A stretch of DNA of 64,000 bases. Source: Brucellaceae bacterium (lineage in GTDB: Bacteria > Pseudomonadota > Alphaproteobacteria > Rhizobiales > Rhizobiaceae). This document shows positions 51,944 through 63,361 of this stretch, piece by piece; position 1 is the first letter of the stretch; every line of letters begins with the position of its first letter. A program made the translations under genes and the position numbers. The stretch spans positions 1 to 64,000 of the forward strand of contig JACKJW010000001.1 of assembly GCA_020637755.1 (NCBI GenBank), given 5' to 3'. The notes under the pieces are model-generated. The model searched no databases. It had not been told where the DNA came from and worked only from the letters and a program-made list of their open reading frames with translations.

Positions 51944-52864
51944 TTACCAGATCTCGTAGCGCAGACCCACCTTGAACTGGTGCGACGCAATGCTGGTGCC
52001 GACCACGGCGGCATTGCCGTTGTGGCGCACCGTCTTGGCACCGGGCATCGACAGGTAGCGGTATCCGAAATCCAGCTTGGCGTTCTTCGACAGATCGTAG
52101 GCGATACCGGCGCTGACGGCCCAGGCCACGCTGAACAGCTGGTCCTTCTTCACCGTACCGGCATAGTTGGCACCGGTTCCGTCCGTACCGTAGCAGGTGA
52201 AGGTCGTGGTCTGCGAACCGGCGACGACGGTTTCGTCGCGGCAGCGGCGCGAAGCCATTTCCGCATTGATCTTCGAGAAGGCAAGGCCGAGGCCGCCGCC
52301 GATATAGGGCGTGAAGCCAGCCACGGTTCCCAGATCGACATAGGCATTGGCAAGGCCCGTCCAGGCGCTGCTGGAGCCGTTGTCCTTCGCCTGGCAGGCG
52401 CGCGAACTCGCCCCATTGCTCACCAGGACCGTCGTCGTGATTCCGGTCACCGGGTCATAAACATCGTTGGTGACAACCTGGTTGCCCGCGCATTGGCCGG
52501 TATAGCGCGCGCTGAACTGGTCGGCATGGGCAAAGCCAAGTTCGGAATCGACGCGAAGGTAATCGTTGATGCGGTAACCGATACCCGCCGAGGCATTGAC
52601 CACGTTGCTGGACCGGTTGATCCGGCCGCCTGTCGTTCCCAGCGTCGGGTTATAGGGGTTGGACCTGTCGGAGAAGCCCGGCGTCATCGAGTAGCCGATA
52701 TCACCGCGGATGTACCAGCCGGTGCCGATCTCGACGGGCTTGTACTCTTCCACCACCGGCATGTCGGCGGGTGACAGGCTCGGCTCATAGTCGGCAGCGC
52801 CGGCCACGCACGGCACAAGCGCCAGAGCCATGGCGGCAGGTGTCAGACGCATCATACGTTTCAT
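51944..52864 (-). CDS. Omp25/Omp31-type outer-membrane beta-barrel protein, first copy
   Basis: Outer-membrane protein of 306 residues. A Sec signal ends G-A-A near residue 23-24 and the mature chain starts A-D-Y-E-P. G-W-Y-I-R-G-D-I-G-Y and alternating strands mark the small porin-like barrel; the chain ends G-L-R-Y-E-I-W with an aromatic residue, as expected for barrel assembly. Four Cys occur in loops, which is uncommon and may form disulfides. The mature Ala-Asp start matches tethered barrels of Brucella relatives. It is a tandem paralog of the next gene. Confidence 0.87.
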   Translation of the reverse strand: MKRMMRLTPAAMALALVPCVAGAADYEPSLSPADMPVVEEYKPVEIGTGWYIRGDIGYSMTPGFSDRSNPYNPTLGTTGGRINRSSNVVNASAGIGYRINDYLRVDSELGFAHADQFSARYTGQCAGNQVVTNDVYDPVTGITTTVLVSNGASSRACQAKDNGSSSAWTGLANAYVDLGTVAGFTPYIGGGLGLAFSKINAEMASRRCRDETVVAGSQTTTFTCYGTDGTGANYAGTVKKDQLFSVAWAVSAGIAYDLSKNAKLDFGYRYLSMPGAKTVRHNGNAAVVGTSIASHQFKVGLRYEIW

Positions 52865-53019
52865 CGAAATACTCCGGCTTCACGCGCCACCGCTGGGGAT
52901 GGCCATTCCCATGTCGAGGCCGATTGTTAACCATGATGGTTAAGGCGCAGTTAAGTACGTTTGCGAAGACGGCGTTTACCATGGGATTTTTTGGCAAATT
53001 CTTTCAATGACTTGATCGG

Positions 53020-53051
53020 AAAAAGCGAAAAGGCCGCCCTCGCGGGCGGCC
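53020..53051 (-). terminator. Rho-independent terminator after the second barrel gene
   Basis: Stem GGCCGCCC/GGGCGGCC (53032-53039 and 53044-53051) followed on the minus strand by TTTTCGCTTTTT. Confidence 0.88.
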
Positions 53052-53078
53052 CCTGTCTGTTGCGGCGCGGGCTGCAGC

Positions 53079-53951
53079 TTACTTGTAAACCGGCATCGGC
53101 TGCGGCTCGGGCTGGTAGCTGACCACCTGCGGAGCCGGAGCGCAGCGGGTGGCAGCGCCCTTCGCACCGAAGGAGTAGCGCAGGCCGGCGCGCACTTCAT
53201 GCACATGCATGCCATCGTCGAAGCCGGGGCCGGCAGCAGGCGCATACTGGAACATGCGGCCGCCGGAGATGCGGGTGTAGCGGTAGCCGAGATCGAGTTC
53301 GGCCTGGCTGGTCAGGCAGTAGGAGGCACCGGCCATGAGCGCCCAGGCCATGCGGCCGGAGCTGTCGCCGGCATGCGTGGTCGTCACACCGCCAACCGTG
53401 TTGCGCAGCTTGTCCCACTTCACGCGGGCCGCACCGATACCGGCGCCCACATAGGGGGTGATACCGTGATAGGTGCCAAGGTCCACATAGGCATTGGCGA
53501 GCACGACGAGCGCCGACAGGCCGCCCTTGTCATTGGAAACGCACGGTGCCGGCGGGGAGCCGCAGGTGCCGCGCGTGGTGCCGCGGAAGTCCGACTTGAA
53601 CCAATAGTCCGCCGTGATGTCCGCGCGAATGTACTTGCCGATGTTGTAGCCCAGACCGGCGCCGATCGAGAAGGAGTCCTTCAGGTTGGTGCTGGCAAAC
53701 TGGTTGGTGCCCCCCGGCGTGCCGTAGGTGATGTAGTTCGTGCCTCGCAGGGCCATGCGGTGATAGTCGATGTCGCCACGGATGTACCAGCCATCACCCC
53801 AGTCGCTGGAAGTCTCGGCAATGACGGTCGGCTGTTCGACGATCGCCGGCGGAGCCTGCACCACTTCCGGCTGGTAGAGGTCCGCTGCCATCGCCGGCAC
53901 GGCTCCCGCGAACATTGCGGCGGCAAAGGCGCCGGTGCGAAGCTTTTTCAT
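53079..53951 (-). CDS. Omp25/Omp31-type outer-membrane beta-barrel protein, second copy
   Basis: Outer-membrane protein of 290 residues, paralogous to the preceding barrel (shared W-Y-I-R-G-D-I-D-Y and Y-V-G-A-G-I-G). Signal M-K-K-L-R-T ... A-M-A ends near 22; the mature chain starts A-D-L-Y-Q-P. Unlike the first copy, the final strand G-L-R-Y-S-F is followed by a 28-residue Pro/Gln-rich tail with one Cys, so the barrel signal is not at the C-terminus. ATG at 53951 is taken because upstream Met residues lie before the signal peptide. Confidence 0.85.
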   Translation of the reverse strand: MKKLRTGAFAAAMFAGAVPAMAADLYQPEVVQAPPAIVEQPTVIAETSSDWGDGWYIRGDIDYHRMALRGTNYITYGTPGGTNQFASTNLKDSFSIGAGLGYNIGKYIRADITADYWFKSDFRGTTRGTCGSPPAPCVSNDKGGLSALVVLANAYVDLGTYHGITPYVGAGIGAARVKWDKLRNTVGGVTTTHAGDSSGRMAWALMAGASYCLTSQAELDLGYRYTRISGGRMFQYAPAAGPGFDDGMHVHEVRAGLRYSFGAKGAATRCAPAPQVVSYQPEPQPMPVYK

Positions 53952-54103
53952 CGTCAAACTCCGTTTTGGCCGGATCATTCGGATTGTCCGGGTCATGGAT
54001 TGGTTCTGTTAAGGATAATGACCGGCAATGGTTAAGGCGGGCTTAAGCCTGTTCCTTAACCATCAGGTCTTTGAAATCGTCATGAAATCGAGGTCGGCAG
54101 ACA

Positions 54104-54134
54104 GCAAAAAACCCGCCGGGCGAAACCCGGCGGG
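54104..54134 (-). terminator. Rho-independent terminator after glmM
   Basis: Stem CCCGCCGGG/CCCGGCGGG (54112-54120 and 54126-54134) followed on the minus strand by TTTTTTGC. Confidence 0.9.
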
Positions 54135-54162
54135 CTGTCAAGACCGGAAAATGCGCAGCCGG

Positions 54163-55515
54163 TCAGGCGGCGTTGCGCAGACCCGCGATCACCGCGACGA
54201 TGTCGTCCACCACGTCTTCCACCAGCATGCGGTCGTCGCCTTCCGCCATCACGCGGATGAGCGGCTCCGTGCCCGACGGACGGATGACAAGGCGCCCTGA
54301 CTGGCCGAGCCGCGACTGGCCGTCCTTGATGGCTTCCTGCACACCGGCATTGTCCAGGGGCTTCATGCCGGCATAGCGGACATTCTTGAGGATCTGCGGA
54401 ACGGGCTCGAAAACCTTGCAGACTTCGCTCGCCGGCTTGCCCGCCCGCTTGATGCAGGCAAGCACCTGAAGCGCCGAGACAAGCCCGTCACCGGTCGTCG
54501 AATAATCCGACATGATGATATGGCCGGACTGTTCGCCGCCAACGTTGAAACCGTGCGTGCGCATGTGTTCGACGACGTAGCGATCACCCACCTGCGTGCG
54601 GTGCAGTTGCAGGCCCTTGCCCGACAGGAAGCGCTCCATGCCGAGATTGGACATGACGGTTGCCACAACGCCACCGCCGCGCAAGCGGCCGCTTTCGCGC
54701 CAGCTGTCGGCAATCATGGCCATGATCTGGTCGCCGTCGATTTCCTCGCCGCGCTCGTCCACCAGCAGCACACGGTCTGCGTCGCCATCAAGCGCGATGC
54801 CGATGTCGGCGCGCACTTCATGCACCTTGCGGCTCAGCGCCTGCGGGTGGGTGGAGCCGCATTCGTGGTTGATGTTGACGCCGTTTGGCTCGTTGTTGAT
54901 GGTGATGACTTCCGCGCCCAGTTCCCACAAGGCCGCGGGCGCCACCTTGTAGGCCGCGCCATTGGCGCAATCGACCACCACGCGCAGGCCCGAAAGCGAC
55001 AGCGAGCGCGGCAGGGTGCGCTTGGCAAATTCGATGTAGCGGTCATGCACGCCATCAATACGCTTGGCCTTGCCCACGCCGTCGGCGTCGGCGAGCTGGC
55101 GCGACAGGTCCTGGTCGAGCATGCCCTCGATCTGCATCTCGATCTCGTCGGACAGCTTGTAACCGTCCGGGCCGAACAGCTTGATGCCGTTGTCATGATA
55201 GGGATTGTGCGAGGCAGACAGCATGACGCCGATATCGGCGCGCAGCGAGCGCACCAGCATGGCGACAGCCGGCGTCGGGATGGGACCGAGCAGGAAGACA
55301 TCCATGCCGGCCGCGCAGAACCCGGCCACCATGGCGTTTTCCAGCATGTAGCCGGAGATGCGCGTGTCCTTGCCGATCACCACCCGGTGGCGATGGCTGC
55401 CGCGCTGGAACGAGACGCCCGCGGCCATGCCGACCTTCATGGCGATCTCGGCGGTCATGGGCTGCGAATTGGCGCGCCCGCGAATGCCGTCGGTGCCGAA
55501 ATACTTGCGTGTCAT
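54163..55515 (-). CDS. glmM: Phosphoglucosamine mutase
   Basis: Enzyme of 450 residues that converts glucosamine-6-phosphate to glucosamine-1-phosphate for UDP-GlcNAc. The N-terminus is K-Y-F-G-T-D-G-I-R-G; the phosphoserine loop is M-L-S-A-S-H-N-P near residue 101; the metal loop D-G-D-A-D-R near 240; the sugar loop G-G-E-Q-S-G-H later; and the phosphate loop R-x-S-G-T-E-P near the end. ATG at 55515 is preferred over 55527. It lies 139 nt downstream of the ftsH stop; the terminator between them suggests its own promoter. Confidence 0.96.
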   Translation of the reverse strand: MTRKYFGTDGIRGRANSQPMTAEIAMKVGMAAGVSFQRGSHRHRVVIGKDTRISGYMLENAMVAGFCAAGMDVFLLGPIPTPAVAMLVRSLRADIGVMLSASHNPYHDNGIKLFGPDGYKLSDEIEMQIEGMLDQDLSRQLADADGVGKAKRIDGVHDRYIEFAKRTLPRSLSLSGLRVVVDCANGAAYKVAPAALWELGAEVITINNEPNGVNINHECGSTHPQALSRKVHEVRADIGIALDGDADRVLLVDERGEEIDGDQIMAMIADSWRESGRLRGGGVVATVMSNLGMERFLSGKGLQLHRTQVGDRYVVEHMRTHGFNVGGEQSGHIIMSDYSTTGDGLVSALQVLACIKRAGKPASEVCKVFEPVPQILKNVRYAGMKPLDNAGVQEAIKDGQSRLGQSGRLVIRPSGTEPLIRVMAEGDDRMLVEDVVDDIVAVIAGLRNAA

Positions 55516-55654
55516 GTGCGGTCCCATTCCCCGTCAATGCCTGCGGTTTTGCCACAGTTTCCCCATTGCGACGCATCACATTATGTTTGCATCTGTTACC
55601 GAAGCCTTCAGGCTGCCGGTCCCGGTATGGCCTTGGTTAAGCCCCGGTAAACGG

Positions 55655-55681
55655 AAAAACCCCGCGCCAAGGAGCGCGGGG
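55655..55681 (-). terminator. Rho-independent terminator after ftsH
   Basis: Stem CCCCGCGC/GCGCGGGG (55660-55667 and 55674-55681) followed on the minus strand by TTTTT. It separates ftsH from glmM. Confidence 0.88.
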
Positions 55682-55705
55682 CCTGTCATGTTCTGCGGGC
55701 TGCGG

Positions 55706-57640
<1,935 letters not shown>

Positions 57641-57824
57641 GAAAGCGTCCTGCTTGCGCGGCATGCCCGCGCGCGATGATACGTCTGATGCGTCCTAACA
57701 TAGGTGCGCCTCGGGGGGTTGCCAAGCGCACCGGCGCGATAAAGCCCGGTTCCGGCAGGCCATTTGTCGCATATGGTTTAGGACGGAACCAACGCTCTGC
57801 CCCGATTGGGGCGCTTCCAAGGCG

Positions 57825-58991
57825 TCACAGCCCGCCAAGGCGCGGTGCGGCGGGGTCTTCCAGGCCTGCAAGCCGTGCAAGGGAAGCGGCTGCGGCGAGA
57901 TCATGCAACGGCAAAAGGCTGGCCCAGGGATGCAGACCCGGGACCATGACGCCCACTGACTGCCTGACCTGCCCTCGCCTCGATGGCTCCGGCATAATGC
58001 TGGCCGTCCCGCCCCGCGCCGTAACCAGACAGCCCGACAGGGTGAAGCGGCCGTCTCCGTTTCCGCCAAGCATCTCCATGCGCGACAGCACGGCCTCCCG
58101 CGCCGGAAGCTGGTCGCGCCGCCCGCCATGGGCCAAAAGCAGGCGCAAGGCTGCAACCGCGACCTCCCCGTCCCGGCCACATGCGGATCGGTCGAGCGTG
58201 AACCTACGCTGTCCTGCTGGTCGTGCGTGCTGTGCGAGCCATTGTGCCACCGCTTCGCTTTCGCAAACCCGCGCACGCGATGCTGCCGCCACCTCTGCAT
58301 CCAGTCTTGCCAGATGGTTGCCATCGGCAGCGCGCAAGGCCCTGCGCAAGCGGATGCGCTCAAAGGACGCGTTGTCATTGGAGGGATCGTCGATCCAGCC
58401 CGTACCGGTCCCGCGCAGCCAATCCCGCAGGCTCGCACGCGAAACACCGAGGAAGGGACGGCAGAACCACAGGCCGCTCGCCATGTGACGAGTGGCAGGT
58501 GCAATCCCCGCAAGCCCCCGGCCGGGACCGCGCCGCGCGCGCATCGCCACCGTCTCGCGCTGGTCGTCAAGCGTATGGGCGGTCAGCACGGCCACGGCAC
58601 CAGCCTGCGCCGCAGCGTCGCCCAACAGCGCATAACGGGCCGCACGCGCCGCTGCCTGCACACCATGGCCGGTAGCCGGATGCATCCAGCGCTGTGTGAC
58701 ATGGGCGATCCCGGCCACGTCGCACCAGCGTTTCACCCGCTCTGCCTCACCCGCCGATTCCGGGCGCAACCCGTGATCGACGGTGACAGCAAGAAGCCGC
58801 TGCGCCGTGATCAGGTCCGGCCGTACCGAAAGCATGGCAAGCAGTGCCATGGAATCGCCGCCGCCCGAAACCGCGACGGCAATCTGTCCGGTATCGGGAA
58901 AGGTCAGATGCGCGAGGGCCTGCATGCCATCGGAGGGTGGCCGTGTGGGCTCCGCCCGGGACAACGGGCTCCCGCTCATCACGCTCAGCAA
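57825..58991 (-). CDS. tilS: tRNA(Ile)-lysidine synthase
   Basis: Protein of 388 residues that converts C34 of tRNA-Ile(CAT) to lysidine, needed to read AUA. The PP-loop V-S-G-G-G-D-S-M-A is near residues 41-48, then H-T-L-D-D-Q and P-F-L-G-V-S-R. The C-terminal part is short and lacks a clear TilS C-domain, as is common in alphaproteobacteria. Starts at 58991 or 58979 overlap or abut the cpoB stop, so it is coupled to the tol-pal genes. Confidence 0.88.
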   Translation of the reverse strand: MLSVMSGSPLSRAEPTRPPSDGMQALAHLTFPDTGQIAVAVSGGGDSMALLAMLSVRPDLITAQRLLAVTVDHGLRPESAGEAERVKRWCDVAGIAHVTQRWMHPATGHGVQAAARAARYALLGDAAAQAGAVAVLTAHTLDDQRETVAMRARRGPGRGLAGIAPATRHMASGLWFCRPFLGVSRASLRDWLRGTGTGWIDDPSNDNASFERIRLRRALRAADGNHLARLDAEVAAASRARVCESEAVAQWLAQHARPAGQRRFTLDRSACGRDGEVAVAALRLLLAHGGRRDQLPAREAVLSRMEMLGGNGDGRFTLSGCLVTARGGTASIMPEPSRRGQVRQSVGVMVPGLHPWASLLPLHDLAAAASLARLAGLEDPAAPRLGGL

Positions 58992-60010
58992 CCGGCGAGC
59001 TTCTGTTCCTGACGTACGCGCTCACGCATCGCCTCGCCAAGCTTGGGGAACTTCTTCGGGATCGCCCCGTAGGTGGCACAGGCCATGTCGCCCTGCTTCA
59101 TGGCCGCCAGCGAGATGCCAAGCTTCAGCATCATGTCGGGCGCCTTGGCCGATGCCGGATGGGCCTTGCCACCCTCCAGGAAAACTTCCGCAGCATCGCG
59201 GTAGCGCTCCTGGCCGAGCAGGGATTCGCCCAGCCAGAACGTCGCATCGGCCACCTGCTCCCCATCGGGAAAGCGTTCGATATAGTCACGGAAACCCGCT
59301 TCGGCGGTCTTGTAGTCGCCCGAAAGCACGAACTGATAGGAATTGGAATAGACGGACCCGGCATCTTCGCCCGAAGGCAGGGCCGCGACCGTCGTTCCGT
59401 CTGGCGGGGCCGTCTCCGGCTTGTCGGCCGGTTCATCCCCAGACGCATTGTCGATGCCGCTTTCGTCCGCGCCGATCACATTGCCGTCCTTGTCCACCTT
59501 CAGCGAGCCGAGGTCGCCGGCCGGCTTTCCGAGTTTTGCGCTGTCGGCCGCCTTGGACCAGTCCACCTCCGGCACGGCCGGTTCCTGACCGGCCGTCACG
59601 ATGGACGGACTTTGCGCATGATCATCCATCGGCGCGCCCTGCTCGGCTACCGTCTGGTTGTCCTCGTCAGGTTTGCCGGGAACCTTGTCCCCGGCATCCG
59701 ACTTCTTTTCCTCCAGTTGCTGGAGGCGGAACTCGTTGTCCTCCTGCGCCTTGCGCAAGGCTTCCTGCATTTGCAGGATCTGGAAATTCAGCTCCTCGAT
59801 CTGGCCGTTGAGCTTGCGCACCTGCTCTTCGAGCTGGGTGACCCTTGGATCGAAGGACTGCGCGAGCAGCATCGGCTTTCCCTCCGCGCGCTCGGCCTTC
59901 GGCAGCGGCACGAGCCCGGCCCCGTCAAGGGCATGGGCCGGCGTCATCGCGGCAAAAGGCAGGGCCGCCAGAAGAAAGAAGGCGTAACGGGAACGCATCG
60001 GCTTCCTCAT
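58985..60010 (-). CDS. cpoB: Tol-Pal system protein CpoB (YbgF)
   Basis: Periplasmic protein of 341 residues with a Sec signal (ends near 28), an N-terminal coiled-coil (about 52-105, heptads with L-E-E-Q-V-R-K-L-N) for trimerisation, a long charged linker and a C-terminal TPR domain (about 215-335, Y-K-T-A-E-A-G-F-R-D-Y-I). CpoB links outer-membrane constriction with peptidoglycan synthesis. It follows pal by 186 nt with a hairpin between. Start 60010 or 59998. Confidence 0.9.
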   Translation of the reverse strand: MRKPMRSRYAFFLLAALPFAAMTPAHALDGAGLVPLPKAERAEGKPMLLAQSFDPRVTQLEEQVRKLNGQIEELNFQILQMQEALRKAQEDNEFRLQQLEEKKSDAGDKVPGKPDEDNQTVAEQGAPMDDHAQSPSIVTAGQEPAVPEVDWSKAADSAKLGKPAGDLGSLKVDKDGNVIGADESGIDNASGDEPADKPETAPPDGTTVAALPSGEDAGSVYSNSYQFVLSGDYKTAEAGFRDYIERFPDGEQVADATFWLGESLLGQERYRDAAEVFLEGGKAHPASAKAPDMMLKLGISLAAMKQGDMACATYGAIPKKFPKLGEAMRERVRQEQKLAGC

Positions 60011-60143
60011 GCTGGGTTCGGTTCAAGTGGCGGGGTTGCCCCCGGACCGTATTGCACGGCCCGATCTTCATATCAGGCAGCGCGACTTCGGCCAAATTTT
60101 GTTTGCGGCCAGACCCATCGCCCCCTCCGGCCCGAAACGCATC

Positions 60144-60166
60144 AAGGCGGCCCGGAAGGCCGCCTT
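60144..60166 (-). terminator. Hairpin between pal and cpoB
   Basis: Arms AAGGCGGCC (60144-60152) and GGCCGCCTT (60158-60166) around a 5-nt loop, 30 nt after the pal stop. No strong U-run follows, so it may be a partial terminator or mRNA-stabilising structure. Confidence 0.5.
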
Positions 60167-60196
60167 GCATGTTCGTCAGGCCATCGGGCAAAGGCG

Positions 60197-60703
60197 TCAG
60201 CTGCCGGCGCCACCAAGCACGGTGACGGCGCGGCGGTTCTGCGACCAGCAGGAAATGTCGTCGCACACGGCGACGGGACGTTCCTTGCCGTAGGAGATCG
60301 TCTTCAGGCGGCTGCCCGAAACGCCCTGGCTGATGAGGTAGTCGCGCGTGGCAGCGGCGCGGCGGGCGCCGAGCGCGATGTTGTACTCGCGCGTGCCGCG
60401 CTCGTCGGCATGCCCTTCGATGGTGATCGAGTAGTTGCCGTAGCGGCTCAGCCACTGCGCCTGACGCTGCAACGTCTGCTGCGCGTCGGCGCGGATGGCG
60501 GACGAGTCGGTGTCGAAGAAGATGCGGTCGCCGACATTGACAGTGAAGTCCTGCGTCGAGCCCGGCGCAGCATTGTTGGCGTTCAGGCCCAGGTCGGCCG
60601 CCGTGTTCGGCACGGCCTTCTTGGAGGCGCAACCGGCAAGCGCGAGCGCCGAGACGAGCGCGATCATGGCGGGGTTGCGGGCGAGGGTCACGAATGTGCG
60701 CAT
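60197..60703 (-). CDS. pal: Peptidoglycan-associated lipoprotein Pal
   Basis: Outer-membrane lipoprotein of 168 residues. The lipobox L-A-G-C puts the modified Cys at residue 25; the OmpA-like domain (about 55-165) has F-D-T-D-S-S-A-I, E-G-H-A-D-E-R-G-T-R-E-Y-N and A-L-G-A-R-R-A, which bind peptidoglycan. It interacts with TolB during division. ATG at 60703 is chosen over the in-frame start at 60754. Confidence 0.96.
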   Translation of the reverse strand: MRTFVTLARNPAMIALVSALALAGCASKKAVPNTAADLGLNANNAAPGSTQDFTVNVGDRIFFDTDSSAIRADAQQTLQRQAQWLSRYGNYSITIEGHADERGTREYNIALGARRAAATRDYLISQGVSGSRLKTISYGKERPVAVCDDISCWSQNRRAVTVLGGAGS

Positions 60704-60940
60704 GGTCGCGCTTCCTTCAAAACAAGGGGAATGGATTGACACTTCAATAACCACGTCTGGGTTAAGGCCGGGTCAAGGGAGAGGGTTAACAAAGCTTTTA
60801 TCTCAAGCCCCGTGTCCCCGGCCACACCCGGTCATACCCTCGCACATGCGGTGCGAATACGGCCAAAACGCGGCATTTCCGGCACTTTCAGAGACTTTGC
60901 CGCGCCGCATCAAAATCCTGTTGCAGCGCGGCATCAGCCA

Positions 60941-62257
60941 TTAGTCCAGCAGTGGCGACCAGGCCGGGTCGGACGCGTAACCGGGTGTCGGAATGGCCTG
61001 TTCGTTGCGTCCCGTCAGGTCCACCGAAAACAGCTTCGGCCCGCCGGAACCCGCCTGCTCGCGGAAGAACATGATGTAGCGTCCGTTCGGCGCCCAGGTC
61101 GGGCCCTCGGCCAGAAAGCCGGAGGTCAGCAGGCGTTCGCCCGAACCGTCCGGCTTCATCACGCCGATGGAAAACTGCCCGCCCGACTGCTTGGTAAAGG
61201 CGATCAGGTCGCCACGCGGCGACCACACCGGCGTCGAATAGACGCCGTCGCCAAACGAGATACGCTGCGGACCGGAGCCGTCGGCACCCATCACGTAGAT
61301 CTGCGCGCGGCCGGCTCGGTCGGAGGTAAAGACGATGCGTCCGCCGTCGGGCGAATAGGACGGCGAGGTGTCGATGGCCGCCGAATCCGTCAGGCGCTGG
61401 GTCGAGCGCGAGCGCAGGTCCATGGCGAAGATGTTGGAATTGCCGTCGTCGCGCCCCAGCGACATGATCACCTTCTGGCCATCGGGCGAGAAGCGCGGCG
61501 CAAAGGTCATGCCCGGCAGGTCGCCGACGATCTCGCGCTGGCCGGTCTCGATCTGCAGCAGATAGACGCGCGGACGTCCGCCCGCGTAGGACATGTAGGT
61601 CACTTCCTGCCGGTTGGGCGAGAAGCGTGGCGTCAGCACCAGGTCGCCGCCCTTGGTCAGGTAGCGCAGGTTCGCGCCATCCTGGTCCATGATCGCCAAG
61701 CGCTTCTGGCGCTGGTTCTTGGCGCCCGATTCATCGACGAAGACGATGCGTGTGTCGAAATAGCCCTTTTCGCCGGTCAGCTTCTCGTAAATTGCGTCGG
61801 CAATGATATGCGCCACCCGCCGCCAGTTGGCTTCGGTGGTGAAGAACTGCTCGCCCAGCATCTGCTGACCGCCGAACGTATCCCACAGCCGGAATTCGGC
61901 ACGCAGGCGGCCGTCGGCTTCCTTGGTCACCCGGCCCGTCACCAGCGCTTGCGCATTGATGACCTTCCAGTCCTCGAAGCGCGGTGCGACATCCGGGTTG
62001 GAGATCTTTTCCACGAAGGCGGCCTTGTCGACCGGTTTGAACAGGCCCGAGCGCTTCAGATCCGCGGCAACCACCTCGGAAATTTGCGCGCCGACACCCG
62101 TGCCGGACAGGAAGTCGGTGATGGCGATGGGCAGCGGCTCCACCACGCCCCGGTTCACGTCGATCTCCACCAGCGCGCGCGCCGGAAGCACCGGTGCCGC
62201 AATCAGGGACGCCAGCGATGCCGCGGCGACGAAGGCTGCCTTGATGAATGTCTTCAT
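60941..62257 (-). CDS. tolB: Tol-Pal translocation protein TolB
   Basis: Periplasmic protein of 438 residues: signal peptide (ends near 29), TolB N-terminal domain (about 30-165) and a six-bladed WD40-like propeller with repeats of F-S-P-D-G-Q/N (for example P-R-F-S-P-D-G-Q-K-V). It binds Pal at the outer membrane. It follows tolA by 48 nt and precedes pal by 237 nt. Confidence 0.96.
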   Translation of the reverse strand: MKTFIKAAFVAAASLASLIAAPVLPARALVEIDVNRGVVEPLPIAITDFLSGTGVGAQISEVVAADLKRSGLFKPVDKAAFVEKISNPDVAPRFEDWKVINAQALVTGRVTKEADGRLRAEFRLWDTFGGQQMLGEQFFTTEANWRRVAHIIADAIYEKLTGEKGYFDTRIVFVDESGAKNQRQKRLAIMDQDGANLRYLTKGGDLVLTPRFSPNRQEVTYMSYAGGRPRVYLLQIETGQREIVGDLPGMTFAPRFSPDGQKVIMSLGRDDGNSNIFAMDLRSRSTQRLTDSAAIDTSPSYSPDGGRIVFTSDRAGRAQIYVMGADGSGPQRISFGDGVYSTPVWSPRGDLIAFTKQSGGQFSIGVMKPDGSGERLLTSGFLAEGPTWAPNGRYIMFFREQAGSGGPKLFSVDLTGRNEQAIPTPGYASDPAWSPLLD

Positions 62258-62305
62258 GGTCTGTCTGCTTCCTTTCCTGATCCCGCCCCGTTTCGTCCCG
62301 GGCGG

Positions 62306-63361
62306 TCAGAAGAACATGTCCGTCGGATCGAAATTCACGATGACTTCGCTCCAGGTCTCGTATTTGCCGGATGGCACCGTCAGGCCGCGCATGTTGCATT
62401 TCTGGATCGCGCGGATGGCCGAGCGGTCGAAACTCGGATTGCCCGAGGATTTGGTGACGGTCGGTGTGCCTTCCAGCTTGCCCTGCCGGTCGAGATTGAA
62501 CTTCACCGACACTTTAAGCTTGTCGGGATCGGTGATGCCCGCATCGATCGACCAGCAACCGCCGATCTGCTCACGCAGCGCGTCCATTTCCGCGCGCGTG
62601 AGCTTCGGCGCATTGGTGCGGCTGTTGCCGGCTGCGGCTTCCCTGGTCTCGCGCTTGGCCCCGGTCCCGGCTGGCTTTTCCTTGTTGATCAGCGCCTTGA
62701 TGTCGTCTTCCAGCGCCGCCGTATCCGACTTCTCCGCCTTGGGGGCCTTCTTGTCCTCCTGTGGCTTGTCGGAATCCTTGCGTTCGGGTGCCTTGGCGGT
62801 CTGGGCGGGGGCCGGAGGTGTCGGGCGCGCCTGCGGAACTGGCGTCGTATCGGGCAGCTTGACGGCCGTTTCGCTTTCCTTTGGCGTCTCGATCGCCTCC
62901 TTCACCGGGTCGGGCTTGACCTCTTGCTTCGGTGCCGGCTCGCTCTTCACCTCGGTGGCAGGAACCGGCTTGGGCTCGGCCTTGGGCTGCGGTTTCGGTT
63001 CAGGCTTGGGGACGGGTGCGGGCACCGGGTCCGGTTCGGATTTCGGGGCCTCGGCCGCCTCGACCTTGCGCGGAGCCGGTGTCGGCGTCGGCGCATTGTC
63101 CAGGTCGATGGTGTTGTCGCCGGCGTTGATGGCGTCCTTGACGATATCGGGACGCTTGGTCGGCTTCGGCGCAGGCGTTTCCTTCACCGGCGCCTTCTTG
63201 TCGCCCTTCACAAGCTGGGCGAGCTCCGTTTCGGTGATCGTGGAGACAGGCAGGCTTTCCACCACCTCGAACGGCTTCGGCGCGGTGAGCGTCAGCAGGC
63301 CGACAGCCAGCAGCGCACCGTGCAGAAGGACCGAGGTGGTAAGGCCGGCCTTCATGTCCAT
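62306..63361 (-). CDS. tolA: TolA-like cell-envelope integrity protein
   Basis: Protein of 351 residues with one N-terminal helix (about 8-27), a long Lys/Pro/Ala/Glu-rich linker (about 45-255) that would span the periplasm, and a C-terminal TonB/TolA-type domain (about 265-351, C-W-S-I-D-A-G-I-x-D-P). It couples TolQR motor energy to TolB-Pal. Its ATG shares one base with the tolR stop (TGATG). Starts M-D-M-K (63361) or M-K (63355). Confidence 0.88.
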   Translation of the reverse strand: MDMKAGLTTSVLLHGALLAVGLLTLTAPKPFEVVESLPVSTITETELAQLVKGDKKAPVKETPAPKPTKRPDIVKDAINAGDNTIDLDNAPTPTPAPRKVEAAEAPKSEPDPVPAPVPKPEPKPQPKAEPKPVPATEVKSEPAPKQEVKPDPVKEAIETPKESETAVKLPDTTPVPQARPTPPAPAQTAKAPERKDSDKPQEDKKAPKAEKSDTAALEDDIKALINKEKPAGTGAKRETREAAAGNSRTNAPKLTRAEMDALREQIGGCWSIDAGITDPDKLKVSVKFNLDRQGKLEGTPTVTKSSGNPSFDRSAIRAIQKCNMRGLTVPSGKYETWSEVIVNFDPTDMFF

